DNA of 64,000 bases from Portulaca oleracea (lineage: Eukaryota; Streptophyta; Magnoliopsida; Caryophyllales; Portulacaceae): the NCBI GenBank assembly GCA_029582165.1, contig CM055888.1, forward strand, positions 19,535,501 to 19,599,500. Reading direction: 5' to 3'. Numbering within the stretch: the first letter of the stretch is position 1; each line of letters starts with the position of its first letter. Positions 46,366-56,688 of this stretch are shown here, in pieces. The notes under the pieces are model-generated. The model was not told where the DNA came from, made no database searches, and worked only from the letters and a program-made list of their open reading frames with translations. A program made the position numbers and the translations under genes.

Positions 46366-47336
46366 TGTTAGAGAAAATAGCAAGGTAAAGAGGAAACGAA
46401 ATAAATTGAGATGACGAAAATTACAACAAAATTCAAGAACCAAAAATAATTGATGAGACAAAACCAGGTTTACATGGGAAACCGAAGAAATCGGAGGAAA
46501 ACCCACGGACGGCGACAGCCAGAAAAACGATCCACTATGAGAAAGGAGTACAACTCGATCACTATCATAGGGTGTGATACGATCAACAAAAGAGGAGATT
46601 ACAACACAAATCTCTCTCACTGTCAACTCACAATCTTTCTCTCTCATGATACACTTGGGAAAATATTGGTGAGACCCTTTTCTCTTTCAATATTTTCTCC
46701 CTCTTTGACTCTCTGTCACTCAGCCATAATTATGGTGGAGATATATGTATAATATTTATACTAATGGTGAGAGAAGGAAACTAGGTTAAACTACAAATAA
46801 CCTAAATAACAAAAAAGAAAAGTCCCGCCGTCGCATAACACCATCATGGAAGGCGCTAGCCGCGTCTCTTGATTGAAGGCTTCTGTGCTAGCCGCTGGCA
46901 GTAGCTAAAGCGGAGGGACCCAAAGGCGGAGCTAGAGGGGGGAGGGGGTGGCAGGGGCCACTACACCCCCTATGCTCCAGGAAGCTTATGCATAGTAATC
47001 CACGTAAAGGTTTGCATCATTAATTTCATAGTTGGATGGTAATGGCTTCAAAATGAGGATATGTATGCATCCTTTGGTCTTTAGTTCAAACTTTAGTAGG
47101 CTCAATTTTAGTTCCTTTGACATTTGTGGCTGTTTTCATATTTAAGAAGTCATCTCAGTTTGCTTATTGATTTATCTAACTTTCTATTATTTTCTTTCTT
47201 TTAATTTTTTATTTTGTAATTTAATTCATCCTTTGTATGAATTATAATATTTATTTCATCTTTGTTTTCTACATATGTTTTTTTTATGTCACTTTATACT
47301 ATATATATGAAGTACTAAAGTTATAATTAATTTAAT

Positions 47337-47366
47337 ACTAGTACTTAGACCCGTGCGTTGCACGGG
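47337..47366 (-). other. Helitron 3' terminus (minus strand) inside the hAT element
   Basis: On the minus strand: hairpin CCCGTGC-AAC-GCACGGG (47366-47350), 8 nt, then CTAGT ending at 47337. The Helitron body would extend to higher coordinates; its 5' end was not found. Confidence 0.8.
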
Positions 47367-47659
47367 GCGCAAGTAAACCATCCGTATTATTGAAATTATT
47401 ACCGATGTTGTATTTAAAAGAATAAAGGAAAAGACAATAATCAAAAATAAGAATAATAGTTTTCTTATTTAAAAGAAGGTAGAAAATAGAATAGTGTATA
47501 AGAAAAAAGAAAAAAAAAAGAAATATGAGTCATTAATGCAAACATACACATTAATGCACACATTAATATTACGTGAACTTTTAAAAAAATTAAATAGGAT
47601 CAATTATAAGTTTCTCAAAATGCCCTCGTTAAAATTCATACATTTCGATCCTCATTCTT

Positions 47660-47660
<1 letters not shown>

Positions 47661-47752
<92 letters not shown>
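47661..47752. repeat. (TA)n/(CA)n microsatellite
   Basis: TA run from about 47661 to 47734 with one interruption, then a CA run to about 47752. Confidence 0.9.
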
Positions 47753-47753
<1 letters not shown>

Positions 47754-48821
47754 TTGTTGGATATAACTCTTCCAACTTATCCTAACTTATCCAAACTTAT
47801 CAAAAAACTAACACAATTTTTCAAATAAGTATCCACTCTAAGAACACAATTTTCAAAAAAAGTATCATAACTTATCTTAACTTATCAATCCAAACCTGAA
47901 AATAACCTATAGTTTTATAAGCTTATGTTTTCCTATTCCTTTTATCATTACATTTCATTACTAGCTATTTCAAAAGGTTCTTTTTTAAGTCTGCCAGGAT
48001 AAGCCTCTTCATACATTCCCGTACGGCCGTACATAGAGAAGACTGCCTACATTTAAATCCCCCTAAACCTCACTTTAGAGTTTAGATAGACTTTTTATGT
48101 CGGAGTATCTTGTCGTTGCTCTATACTTCATTGTGGGATTAAAAACTTGATAAGTATCTTTTTTACTAAATTAAACGTCTAAGAAGTATAAAAGAGTTTG
48201 AATAAAAATTCGATAAACAAGTAAAAATAAATAATTTAAAGGTTAAATTTATGATAAAGTTGACAAGAATATTAATAAACTGGCACCCCCCATAAATATT
48301 TTCTGGCTCCACCCCTAGAGGGACCAGCGCCTGGTTTCTCTGTCTCTGCAACATAGGCGATGTCAGCGTCTCTTCTCCGTTGTCGATTCTTCTCTCGTTC
48401 TGGACCCCACCAAGAATCCAATGGGCCACAAAATCCAACATATTTATTAACCATTTTGATGAAAGATATGTATCATTGTCTATTCTTATAATTATCTTTT
48501 CACCTGAACGTCCAGTTCAATTATATTTTGTTTGTTTTGTATATATAAAACAAAAAGGGTTACTTCACAGTTAGTCAATTACGGAATCAACGTTTCAAAA
48601 TATCTACAAAGATTTCGATTTATGAGTCAAAGAATATATTACAGCCTAGCTTATATAGCACAATTGTGACACAAATTTATGAGTCAAAGAATATTGCTAA
48701 ACGAAGGGAAGCAAATGAGCCAAGTCGGCTTATGAGCCTTCGCAAGCCGGCTCAGCAGGAAGTTTGTATAACTCGGTTTGAGATTAGCTTGTCTTGGCTC
48801 GACTCGAGCGCTTGAGTTAGC

Positions 48822-49014
48822 CTTGTTCTTTTCTGCGGTTGACAAACTGCGGTGCCACAGCTTACTGCAGTTTGCCACAACCCACCACATTTTACCGCAA
48901 ATCATTACTTTTCTCTCTCACAATTCCAATAACCTACCACAATTCCACCACACCCACCACAATTCCACCACACCTCACCACACCATTCCGCAAAATACCG
49001 CATAAAAGAACAGG
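48822..49014. mobile_element. MITE with GCGGT/CCACCACA motifs
   Basis: Inverted ends: CTTGTTCTTTTCTGCGG on the left and CCTGTTCTTTTATGCGG on the minus strand at the right. Inside are repeated ACCACAATTCCACCACA and CTGCGGT phrases. Motif content relates it to 20073-20244. No clear target duplication. Confidence 0.55.
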
Positions 49015-49296
49015 GCCTTAAACAAGCCAAGCCAAGCCACTAGTAGCTCGACTCGTCAAGCTTGGCAATTCTATTAAACTCGTTTTTATATTCTACTATA
49101 TATTAGTTTTAACAAGTTATTTTTTAGTTTGAGTTATATATAATAAATCAAAGAGACAAATTAAATAGTTAAAAACATTAAGAACCCTAGAAAGAAGACA
49201 AACTATCACGCAATATTGCATTAGGCTATAAGCACTATATATTGCCACAACAAAAAAAAAAGCATTAAAAATCATCATGTCCTCATATTTAAATTA

Positions 49297-50603
49297 GGGA
49301 AATTGGATTTTAATAATATGAACTTTTGGCCATATAAGACTTAATACTACGAACTTTCGATTCACTGATTAAATATTACGAACTTTGACCCCCTGTTGCC
49401 CCCAATAACACGCCACCTGGTTAAGAGTAACTTGACTAGGCGGCGGTCTAACGTGGCGGCGAAGGCACGCGCCTGATTGTTTTTGACTTTATCACGTCAT
49501 CCACGTTGACTTAAAAAATAATACGAACTTTACCCTATGTTGCTCTGAATAATACGAACTTTTTTTTCTCTTTAAAAATCTCAAATCTCATTTTTACTTC
49601 ATCTTCTTCTTCAATCCTCCCCTCTCTCTTTCCTCCTCCATCGGAATCAAACCCAGAAAACCCCACGAACCACCCCCAGAACTCTTTCAACAATCTGCCG
49701 ACCACCCACCATCTCCAACGACGCCCTTCGCACATCCCTCTCTCTCAACCACCACATCTTCAACAATCTGCCAACACCATGGCCGCCGCATCCACTGTCT
49801 CCACACACCCTTCCCTCCATTTAGCCCTTGCATACCCTTCGCACACCCCACATCCATCCACATCAGTCACGCTTCTTGGGTCTGTTTCGAACCCTAACCA
49901 CCGCATCCGCCACTCTTCGCAACCCCTCCAGCCATTGCCGGTCCAAATCCCAGCGACCACCGTAACTTCCTCAACCAACAACAATCTCTGTCGCCCTTCA
50001 CCCAGCACCAGAACGAACCCGTGCTTGCGAATTGCAATTGATTCAGACAACTCAGTTTCCCCTATTGATTTCCACATTGTTCACCCTTGTCGTCTTCAAT
50101 AGATGGCTCAAGATGCCTATGGGTAGTGATTTGGAATTGATATGATAAATTTGCTTTGAATCTACTTTAAATTTCTTTGATTGGCTACATTGAACTTGGC
50201 TCATGGTGTTGCTTATTGAAAATAACTTATGTTGTCTGGTTGTTTTTCTGGGTTTGATTCTGATAGAGCAGGGGAGAGAGGGGGAGGATTGAAGAAGATG
50301 AAGAAATAAAAATGAGATCTGATATTTTTAGATAGAGAAAAAAGTTTGTATTATTCAGAGCAACATAGGGTAAAGTTCGTATTATTTTTTAAGTCAACGT
50401 GGATGACGTGGCAAAGTCAAAACAATCAAGCACGTGCCTCAACGCCACGTCAGACCGCCGCCGAGTCAAGTTAATCCTAACTCGTGGCGTGTTATTGGGG
50501 GCAACAAGGGGTCAAAGTTCGTATTATTCATCACTGAATCGAAAGTTCATATTATTAAGTCTTTATATGGCCAAATGTTCGTATTATTAGAATCCAATTT
50601 CCC
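49297..50603. mobile_element. Mutator-like element with about 330-bp arms and a 9-bp TSD
   Basis: Starts GGGAAATTGGATTTTAATAA and ends with its inverted counterpart (minus strand GGGAAATTGGATTCTAATAA). The arms match through GTTGACTTAAAAAATAATAC to about 49630 and from about 50270. The 9-bp TTTAAATTA is exact at 49288-49296 and 50604-50612, the Mutator signature. The interior of about 640 bp has no transposase and carries an unidentified ORF, so it is a Pack-MULE candidate. Confidence 0.9.
49779..50102 (+). pseudogene. Unidentified ORF inside the Mutator-like element
   Basis: A 107-codon open frame, rich in Ser, Thr, Pro and His (MAAASTVSTHPSLHLALAYP, later PVQIPATTVTSSTNNNLCRP). It starts ACCATGGCC, a good plant start context, and lies between the arms; the DNA is GC-richer than the arms. 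No domain is recognised. The opposite strand is also open for much of this span, so the coding strand is not certain. It may be a captured first exon, for example a transit-peptide-like N-terminus, or no gene at all. Confidence 0.3.
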
Positions 50604-51209
50604 TTTAAATTAAGTTCACTTTGCAAATTATTTAGTTCTTAAATTGTGAATTATTATTATTTGTCACAATGATCAAGCCATAAGCCAAGCCAAGACCACA
50701 AGCCTTGGCAAGCCAAGTGTGAGCCGAACATATTCAAACTCGGCAAGCGGCAAGTCACACTCAAGCTTACCCACAAAATAACAAGCCAAGCATCAAGCCT
50801 TATAAGCTCGGGCTCGGCTAGGCTCATTTCCACCCACGGCCAAATGCTTTACCGTGCAAATCTGTAAACTGATATATAAACTTCTCCATGGAATGTGTTA
50901 GGTTTTTGGGTGTTTGAAGGTAAAAGTATTTTGTGGAAATGGAGGAAGGATTATATAAAGGAGAAACTTTTCTTATTGATGGAGGGAGAATTGCTTACAA
51001 CTCTTTGTTGATGATTGATGCAAATGAAAGCCCCACCACTTATATTTATACTTGTAGAAAAGAGGTGGTGGTAGGAAAAATCTGGAAAAGAAAAATCTAG
51101 AAAGGAAGGATATAGAGCGTGCTACAACTCTACAACAATATATCTCCTCTAAATTATCTAGATTTTTCTTGGAGATTTTTCTAGTATTTCTCTACAAGAT
51201 TTTTCTAGA

Positions 51210-52713
51210 TTATTCATTACTTTTAACACTCCCCCTTAATCTAGAAAAATCTCGAACCCCGATCTGCTCTCGGAAGTAATTAAACTTCTCACTTGGTAGC
51301 GCTTTTGTGAATATGGCTGCTCGTTGTTCACCCGTTCTGCAAAACTCTAGCTTGATTTCGCCTTTGTCCACGAGTTCGCGAATGAAGTGATGTCTAATCT
51401 CAATGTGCTTTGTGCGACTGTGGAATACCAGATTCTTCGTCATTGCTATTGTTGACATGTTGTCGCAGAGAAGTGGTGTTGGTTCTTCATCGCCTTGTAG
51501 TAGATCTTGTAGTATTCTTGTCAACCATACCGCTTCACATGCTGCACTTGTAGTTGCAATGTACTCTGCTTCTGTGGTTGATAATGCTACAATTGGCTGC
51601 TTCTTTGATCTCCAAGAGATAGCCTTGGTGCCAAGTTGGAACAAGTATCCACTTGTGCTTTTTCTATCGTCGATGCACCCAGCCGAATCACTATCTGTAT
51701 ACCCAGTGAGTTTGGGGTCTTCCTTTGTTTTATACAAATGACCATAACTCTTCGTTCCTTTGATGTATCTCAAAATTTTTTTAGCTGCTATGAAGTGAGC
51801 TTTACTTGGCTTACCCATGAATCGGGAGACGATGCTAACCGCATGAACAATGTCTGGTCGAGTGTTTGTTAGATATATTAATGAGCCAACCATACTTCTA
51901 TAGAGTGATCCATCCACCCTTTCCTTGCCATCATTTTTGGAGAGTTTCTCATTTGTGGCCATAGGGGTTGATATCGGCTTGCAATCCAACATATTGAACT
52001 TTTGAAGAAGATCTTCAATATATTTCTCTTGAGAGATGAAGATCTCACTTGGGCTTTGCTTCACTTGCATCCCGAGAAAGTACTTCATGAGGCCCAAATC
52101 CCTCATCTCGAATTCAGCCATCATATCCTTAATGTTGGATCATCCTTTGATTTGTGGCCATGTATATAAGATCATCATCATAGAGGCACAAAATTAGAAG
52201 ATCTTTACCTTGGGTCTTAACATATAGAGATGGCTCAGTTGGACTCTTTTTGAATCCACTATGAAGGAGATACACATCGATTTTACTATTCCAAGCTCCT
52301 GGTGCTTGTTTGAGACCGTAGAGTGCTTTCTTGAGTCGATATACTTTGTTTTCTTCTCCTTCAATCACGTACCCTTGGGGTTCCTCCACATATACATCTT
52401 CTTCAAGCTCGCCATTTAGAAATGCTGACTTGACATCTAGCTGATATACTTGTAGTTTTAGTTGTGCTGCAATGGCAAGTACAGTTCTTATTGTCTCCAT
52501 GCGTACTACTGGAGCAAATGTTTCGTTGAAGTCGATTCCCGATTGCTGTGAGTACCCCTTGGCAACCAATCGAGCCTTGTACTTATGGATTGAGCCATCC
52601 TCATTGTATTTGATCTTGTAGACCCACTTGAGCCCAATGACTTCTTTATCTTGAGGCTTCTCCACTAGCTGCCATGTGTCATGTTTCTCAATCATTTTGA
52701 TTTCTTGGTCCAT
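51210..52713 (-). pseudogene. Copia 3 reverse transcriptase and RNase H
   Basis: 52129-52713: KWVYKIKYNEDGSIHKYKAR, GIDFNETFAPVVRMETIRTV, VYQLDVKSAFLNGELEEDVY and LYGLKQAPGAW, with active site YDDD in place of YVDD (CLYDDDLIYM). A frameshift and small loss at about 52125 separates it from 51210-52124, which holds FEMRDLGLMKYFLGMQVKQS and a complete-looking RNase H ([63 protein letters not shown]). The RNase H frame runs 304 codons without a stop. Confidence 0.93.
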
Positions 52714-52784
52714 AGCCTCGATCCAATTCTCATCTTGTGATGCTTCTTGAAATGTTGCTAGCTCGCTGGCGAAGAATGCTGTAA

Positions 52785-54175
52785 TTACTTGGCCACACTC
52801 TTAATCTTGTAGATAAGCAGGTGGACGTCTTTCTCGTTGAGACCTCCGAGTTGGCTATGGAGAGTCGCTTGACTCCATAGTAGGAGGTGGTGCGCTAGCT
52901 CCATGAGGAGATGGAGTTGAAGATGGACTGGTGTCACTGGGTCTTCCTTCTCTGATTTCTTGAATGTGATGGGCTTCATGTGCTGACTCTTGGTCTGTGT
53001 CTTCTGGCCATCTCCATTTGGATGCAAGCTTTTCCCGATTCTCTTTTGGGATGTGTGAATATGCTATGCAGCCGAATACTTTGAGATGATCCAACTTTGG
53101 CTTCCTGCTGAACCATGCTTCATATGGTGTTCTGTTTGGAACTGCCTTTGTGGGAGACCGGTTGAGAATGCAAACGGCTGTGTTTACTGCTTCCGCCCAA
53201 AAGTTCTTCGGAACATTTTTGCTTTGCAACATGCTGCGGGTCATCTCAACTATTGTTCTGTTCTTCCTCTCTGCAACTCCATTTTGTTGTGGAGTGCGTC
53301 TTATTGTGAGCTCCCTTTTGATGCCATGTTTTCGACAGTAATCATCGAATTCATTCTGATGGAATTCTCTCCCACGGTATGTCCTCAATGTTTTGATATT
53401 GTGCCCACTTTGTTTTTCCGTGAGGGCCTTGAATTGTTGGAAATATGAGAATGCTTCTGACTTTTGTTCGGGGAAGTACACCCACATCATGCGAGTGTAG
53501 TCATCCACGAACAATAAGAAGTATCTTTTGCCACCCAGGCTAGGGTTACGTGCTGGACCCCAAATATCGGCATGGACCAACTGCAGGGGGGCTTTAGCTT
53601 TCCACGTGGTTTTAGTGAATGGTATCTATGTTTTTTTCCCATTATGCAGCCCTCACATATATTCCTTTTACTTTCTATTGTGGGTAAACCAATAACCATG
53701 TTCTTTCGCTTCAAGACTTTAAGACTGTCAAGGTTTAGATGACCATACCTTTGATGCCATAAGGTTGTGGCATCTGTGATGGAGCCGAGGGCCACCTTCT
53801 CTTTCGTTGGCATTGGTAAAGGGAAAATCCAGCTGGGCTCCATTGCGATAGATGCTATCACTTAGTGCATCTTCTTGTCAATTATGATGCATCTACCATC
53901 ATCAAAGTTCACCTGATAGCCTTTTCGAAGGAGTTGGCCCACACTTAGGAGATTATGAGCTAGCCCAGGTACATATAGGACGTCTTGAATATACTTGGAC
54001 GAGCCGTTTTTTGCCTTTACTGCAATTGTTCCCTTGCCAACGGCTTCACGTGTTCTCCCGTCACCAAGCGTGATGTTGGATTGTATGTCTTCATTCAGCT
54101 CCACGAAAGAATCTCGATTTCCCGTCATATGGTTGGAACAACCGCTATCCACATACCATGAGTCTTGTGCTTCTT
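52785..54175 (-). pseudogene. Copia 3 protease and integrase
   Basis: Protease WYVDSGCSNHMTGNRDSF (about 54160-54110), with intact DSG and a stop just upstream (AM-stop-EAQDSW). Pre-integrase ATTLWHQRYGHLNLDSLKVL and CEGCIMGKKHRYHS (53487-53861). Integrase HADIWGPARNPSLGGKRYF, FVDDYTRMMWVYF, LRTYRGREF (the usual D of RSDRGGEF is Y), and QQNGVAERKNRTIVEMTRSM (52855-53580). Frameshifts lie at about 53580 and 52990. Confidence 0.92.
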
Positions 54176-54234
54176 ACATGGCGTTCAGACATGAGTAGAA
54201 TACGTTTTCACTTGGTTCACTTTTCTCCGTGAAG

Positions 54235-54807
54235 TTGGCCACATCCCGTTGTCGGTTCCTACAATTTCGTACATGATGTATGTGCCATGTACATTTCTTG
54301 CATTTGAACCGACAATCATTTGTATCACGATTCGTCATCTTGCACATCTATCGAAGAATGCTTGAATTGTAGTGTATCGAAATCCTTCCACAAAGTTTGA
54401 AGTTTAATGGATATTACCTTGTCAGTGCCATGGTATGCCTCCTTCAAGATTGTCCAAGCATCCTTGGTCGTTGTCGCAGCCATAATCCAAGGGAAGATTG
54501 TTGGGGTGATTGCTTGATAGATGTGATGAAGGGTCGTGATATCCCTCTTGTAATTCTCTTGATATTGTGTCTCCTTTCTTTCATCCCATGATGATTTTCC
54601 TTCTTCCATTGGCTTTCCTTCTCCATCCTTCTCATTCTCCTTAGGTGGTTTATCATATCCCTTTTCTACCACATCCCATAAACCTTGCGCCACGAAGAAT
54701 GTTTTCATTTGAATACTCCATATTTGATAATTCTCCCCATCAAATATGGGTGGCCTCAAATTTGGGAGATAGCTGAAAGTTGTGGTTGGGGTTTGAAGGG
54801 AGGCCAT
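54235..54807 (-). pseudogene. Copia 3 gag, internally deleted
   Basis: The N-part 54325-54807 opens MASLQTPTTTFSYLPNLRPP with DGENYQIWSIQMKTFF and WTILKEAYHGTDKVISIKLQ, then is joined almost directly to a zinc knuckle CKKCTWHIHHVRNC (about 54297-54256) in another frame. About 100-150 codons expected between them are missing, judged from usual Copia Gag length. Confidence 0.88.
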
Positions 54808-55273
54808 GTTTAATTTTTGTGGAGTTGGATTTGATGGATGGTTTATTTGAGAGTTGGGATATGACTTGAAGGTTGATGATTAATTTTTGAAAGATGTAGG
54901 TTTGATAGGAGTACTTGGGTTAATGTGGCTCTGATACCATTGTTAGGTTTTTGGGTGTTTGAAGGTAAAAGTATTTTGTGGAAATGGAGGAAGGATTGTA
55001 TAAAAGAGAAACATTTCTTATTGACGGAGGGAGAATTGCTTACAACTCTTTGTTGATGATTGATGCAAATGAAAGGCCCACCAGCTATATTTATACTTGT
55101 AGAAAAGAAGTGGTGGTAGGAAAAATCTAGAAAAGAAAAATCTAGAAAGGAAGGATCTAAAGCATGCTACAACTTTACAACAATATATCTCATCTAAATT
55201 ATCTAGATTTTTCTTGGAGATTTTTCTAGTATTTCTCTACAAGATTTTTTTAGATTATTCATTACTTTTAACA

Positions 55274-56688
55274 GAATGTAACAATTAGCATATAATTTGT
55301 GAATCAAGCTTGGGTTATGTATTTCCGAGGGGAGACATAATCTATTGTTGTACGAGCTTACTTTTGAAAGGAAAACAGGAAATGAGATGCCATTGTAGCT
55401 TTAGATTTTGTTCATAAGGTGGGTTTGTACTACGATAAGCTGGTTTTGGAGATGTCCAGAGTATCGCAAGTAACATGGTCATCTTATAATATTTGGAGAT
55501 GAACTTTGAAATTAACCATTGCAAATATGTGGGTGATCGATTTGAAGCAAAAGCATGTTTTACCTGTTGGCCCCAATAAGAAACATCATGAGCTTAAAAC
55601 ACTTAATCTATAGCTCCAACAGTTGGAAAAGAAACAAGGTTGCTGGATAACAAAATAAGGATGTGGTAAACGTAAGAAAAACTGAGCCGTGGAAAAACCA
55701 CTACCTTGAAAGCGATTACGGCCCGACCTCGGTGCCAATCGGGATTGTCGGTCGTTCCCCAAGGTTAACTCAGATAATCTCTGGACACGTGCACTCGTGG
55801 CCAAAGATTTGGAGTATGCAAAACTGATGCCCACGAAGAGGAAAAAGGGAAGAGGAGATAAGAGAAGAGGATGTGTTTTTTGGTATATCAAAACAACACA
55901 GGCATAACTCAATTTATAGGAATAAAACTGAGTAGAGGAAGAATAAACTGAAGAGGTAACAACAATTAAGATGGCGAGAAACAAGGAGCCATTAAGGAGA
56001 AGCGGAAGATCAGGAAAGAATTGATGAATGAAATCAATTCAATTAACGGCTAAAAGATATCAAATAAAGACGAAGATCTTCGGAAACAGAATCGGCACAA
56101 AAACTCGGTAAAAGGAAGCCCACACCCCACACCCAAACAAACCGGCAGTAGCGGCGCGCGAGTGGAGGCCCAAACCATACCCTCCTCACTAAAACCCACT
56201 TCCAAGCTAATACAACACTAGGAAGGGAAGGACGATATATAAATAACAAAATATTTCATTCTTCCTCCTATGTGGGACAAGGAAAGATGCAAAAAGAGAG
56301 AAAACCTTGTAACCATTACCTTCACTTTCAACACCAACTACTGGCAAATATTGATAAAAGAAATTTAGACCAGACTTTTAAGGAATTCATAAAGTGTTCT
56401 TCTACTATGTGACTGTAAGTTCAATAATATGTTATTAAACATGGTCTTTAGTTATTGTTGATTTTGATGGGAAAAAAAAAAACTACAACCAGATGGGAAC
56501 ATTTTTTATGTTACATTTTCGATCCATGGGAACTTCTCAGTCCAGTAACTTTACTGACAGTTAAGCTGCACCTAGTCGCATGGTCTTTACTCTTTACATG
56601 ACTGAATGCAAGTTCCTGCAGATCAACCACAGAAAGTGGCTAACATTCAACTATTTACACGCTGCAGTTATCGATTTGAGCATGTCCA
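55274..56688. other. Gene-poor stretch downstream of the NPF gene
   Basis: Includes the expected 3' UTR of the NPF gene (about 56480-56688, not delimited). The segment 55620-56050 has LTR/leader-like sequence (GAAAGCGATTACGGCCCGAC, ACGTGCACTCGTGG) without a partner repeat; the 132-codon minus ORF there has no known domain. 56100-56200 is GC-richer. Nothing further is supported. Confidence 0.35.

Larger units (their letters stand above)
46921..48317. mobile_element. hAT element inserted in the solo LTR, perfect 8-bp TSD
   Basis: Left end CAAAGGCGGAGCTAG; the right end on the minus strand is TAGGGGTGGAGCCAG; GAGGGACC is duplicated exactly at 46913-46920 and 48318-48325. 1397 bp, no transposase recognised. 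Removing it restores a continuous LTR. Contains a Helitron end and a TA/CA microsatellite. Confidence 0.92.
46246..48440 (-). mobile_element. Solo LTR of the Copia 1 family ending in a primer-site array
   Basis: On the minus strand the LTR starts TGTTGGATTTTGTGGCCCAT at 48440 and ends TTTTCTCTAACA at 46366. It shares GGCCCATTGGATTC, the AGCG-rich U3, TATA-type and GAGAGA leader blocks with Copia 1, at clear divergence. It is followed by six 20-bp units derived from the primer site (46246-46365). The 5-bp TATTT is duplicated exactly at 46241-46245 and 48441-48445, so the array is inside the integrated unit. A hAT element (46921-48317) splits the LTR. Confidence 0.9.
48711..50830. mobile_element. 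Outer inverted-repeat element rich in AAGCC/GAGCC, hosting two others
   Basis: Left arm from 48711 (GCAAATGAGCCAAGTCGG) and right arm ending 50830 (minus strand GAAATGAGCCTAGCCGAG) are inverted relatives. Both arms hold many GCCAAGCC/GGCTCG copies. The interior is split by a MITE (48822-49014) and a Mutator-like element (49297-50603). Class uncertain; the repeat type is common in plant genomes. Confidence 0.55.
50896..55273 (-). mobile_element. Ty1/Copia element 3, both LTRs, partial gag, inactive
   Basis: LTRs 50896-51228 (3') and 54941-55273 (5'), 333 bp each, TGTTAGG...TTTTAACA, with about 15 differences by eye. GAATG is duplicated exactly (50891-50895, 55274-55278). On the minus strand a primer site ATGGTATCAGAGCC (about 54926-54939) follows the 5' LTR, and TTAAGGGGGAG (about 51229-51239) precedes the 3' LTR. 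Domain order is Copia. Gag lacks a central-to-C-terminal part. Confidence 0.96.

Noticed and set aside
55586..55984. 132-codon minus-strand ORF
   Set aside because: No domain; sequence looks like an LTR/leader remnant and no partner was found.
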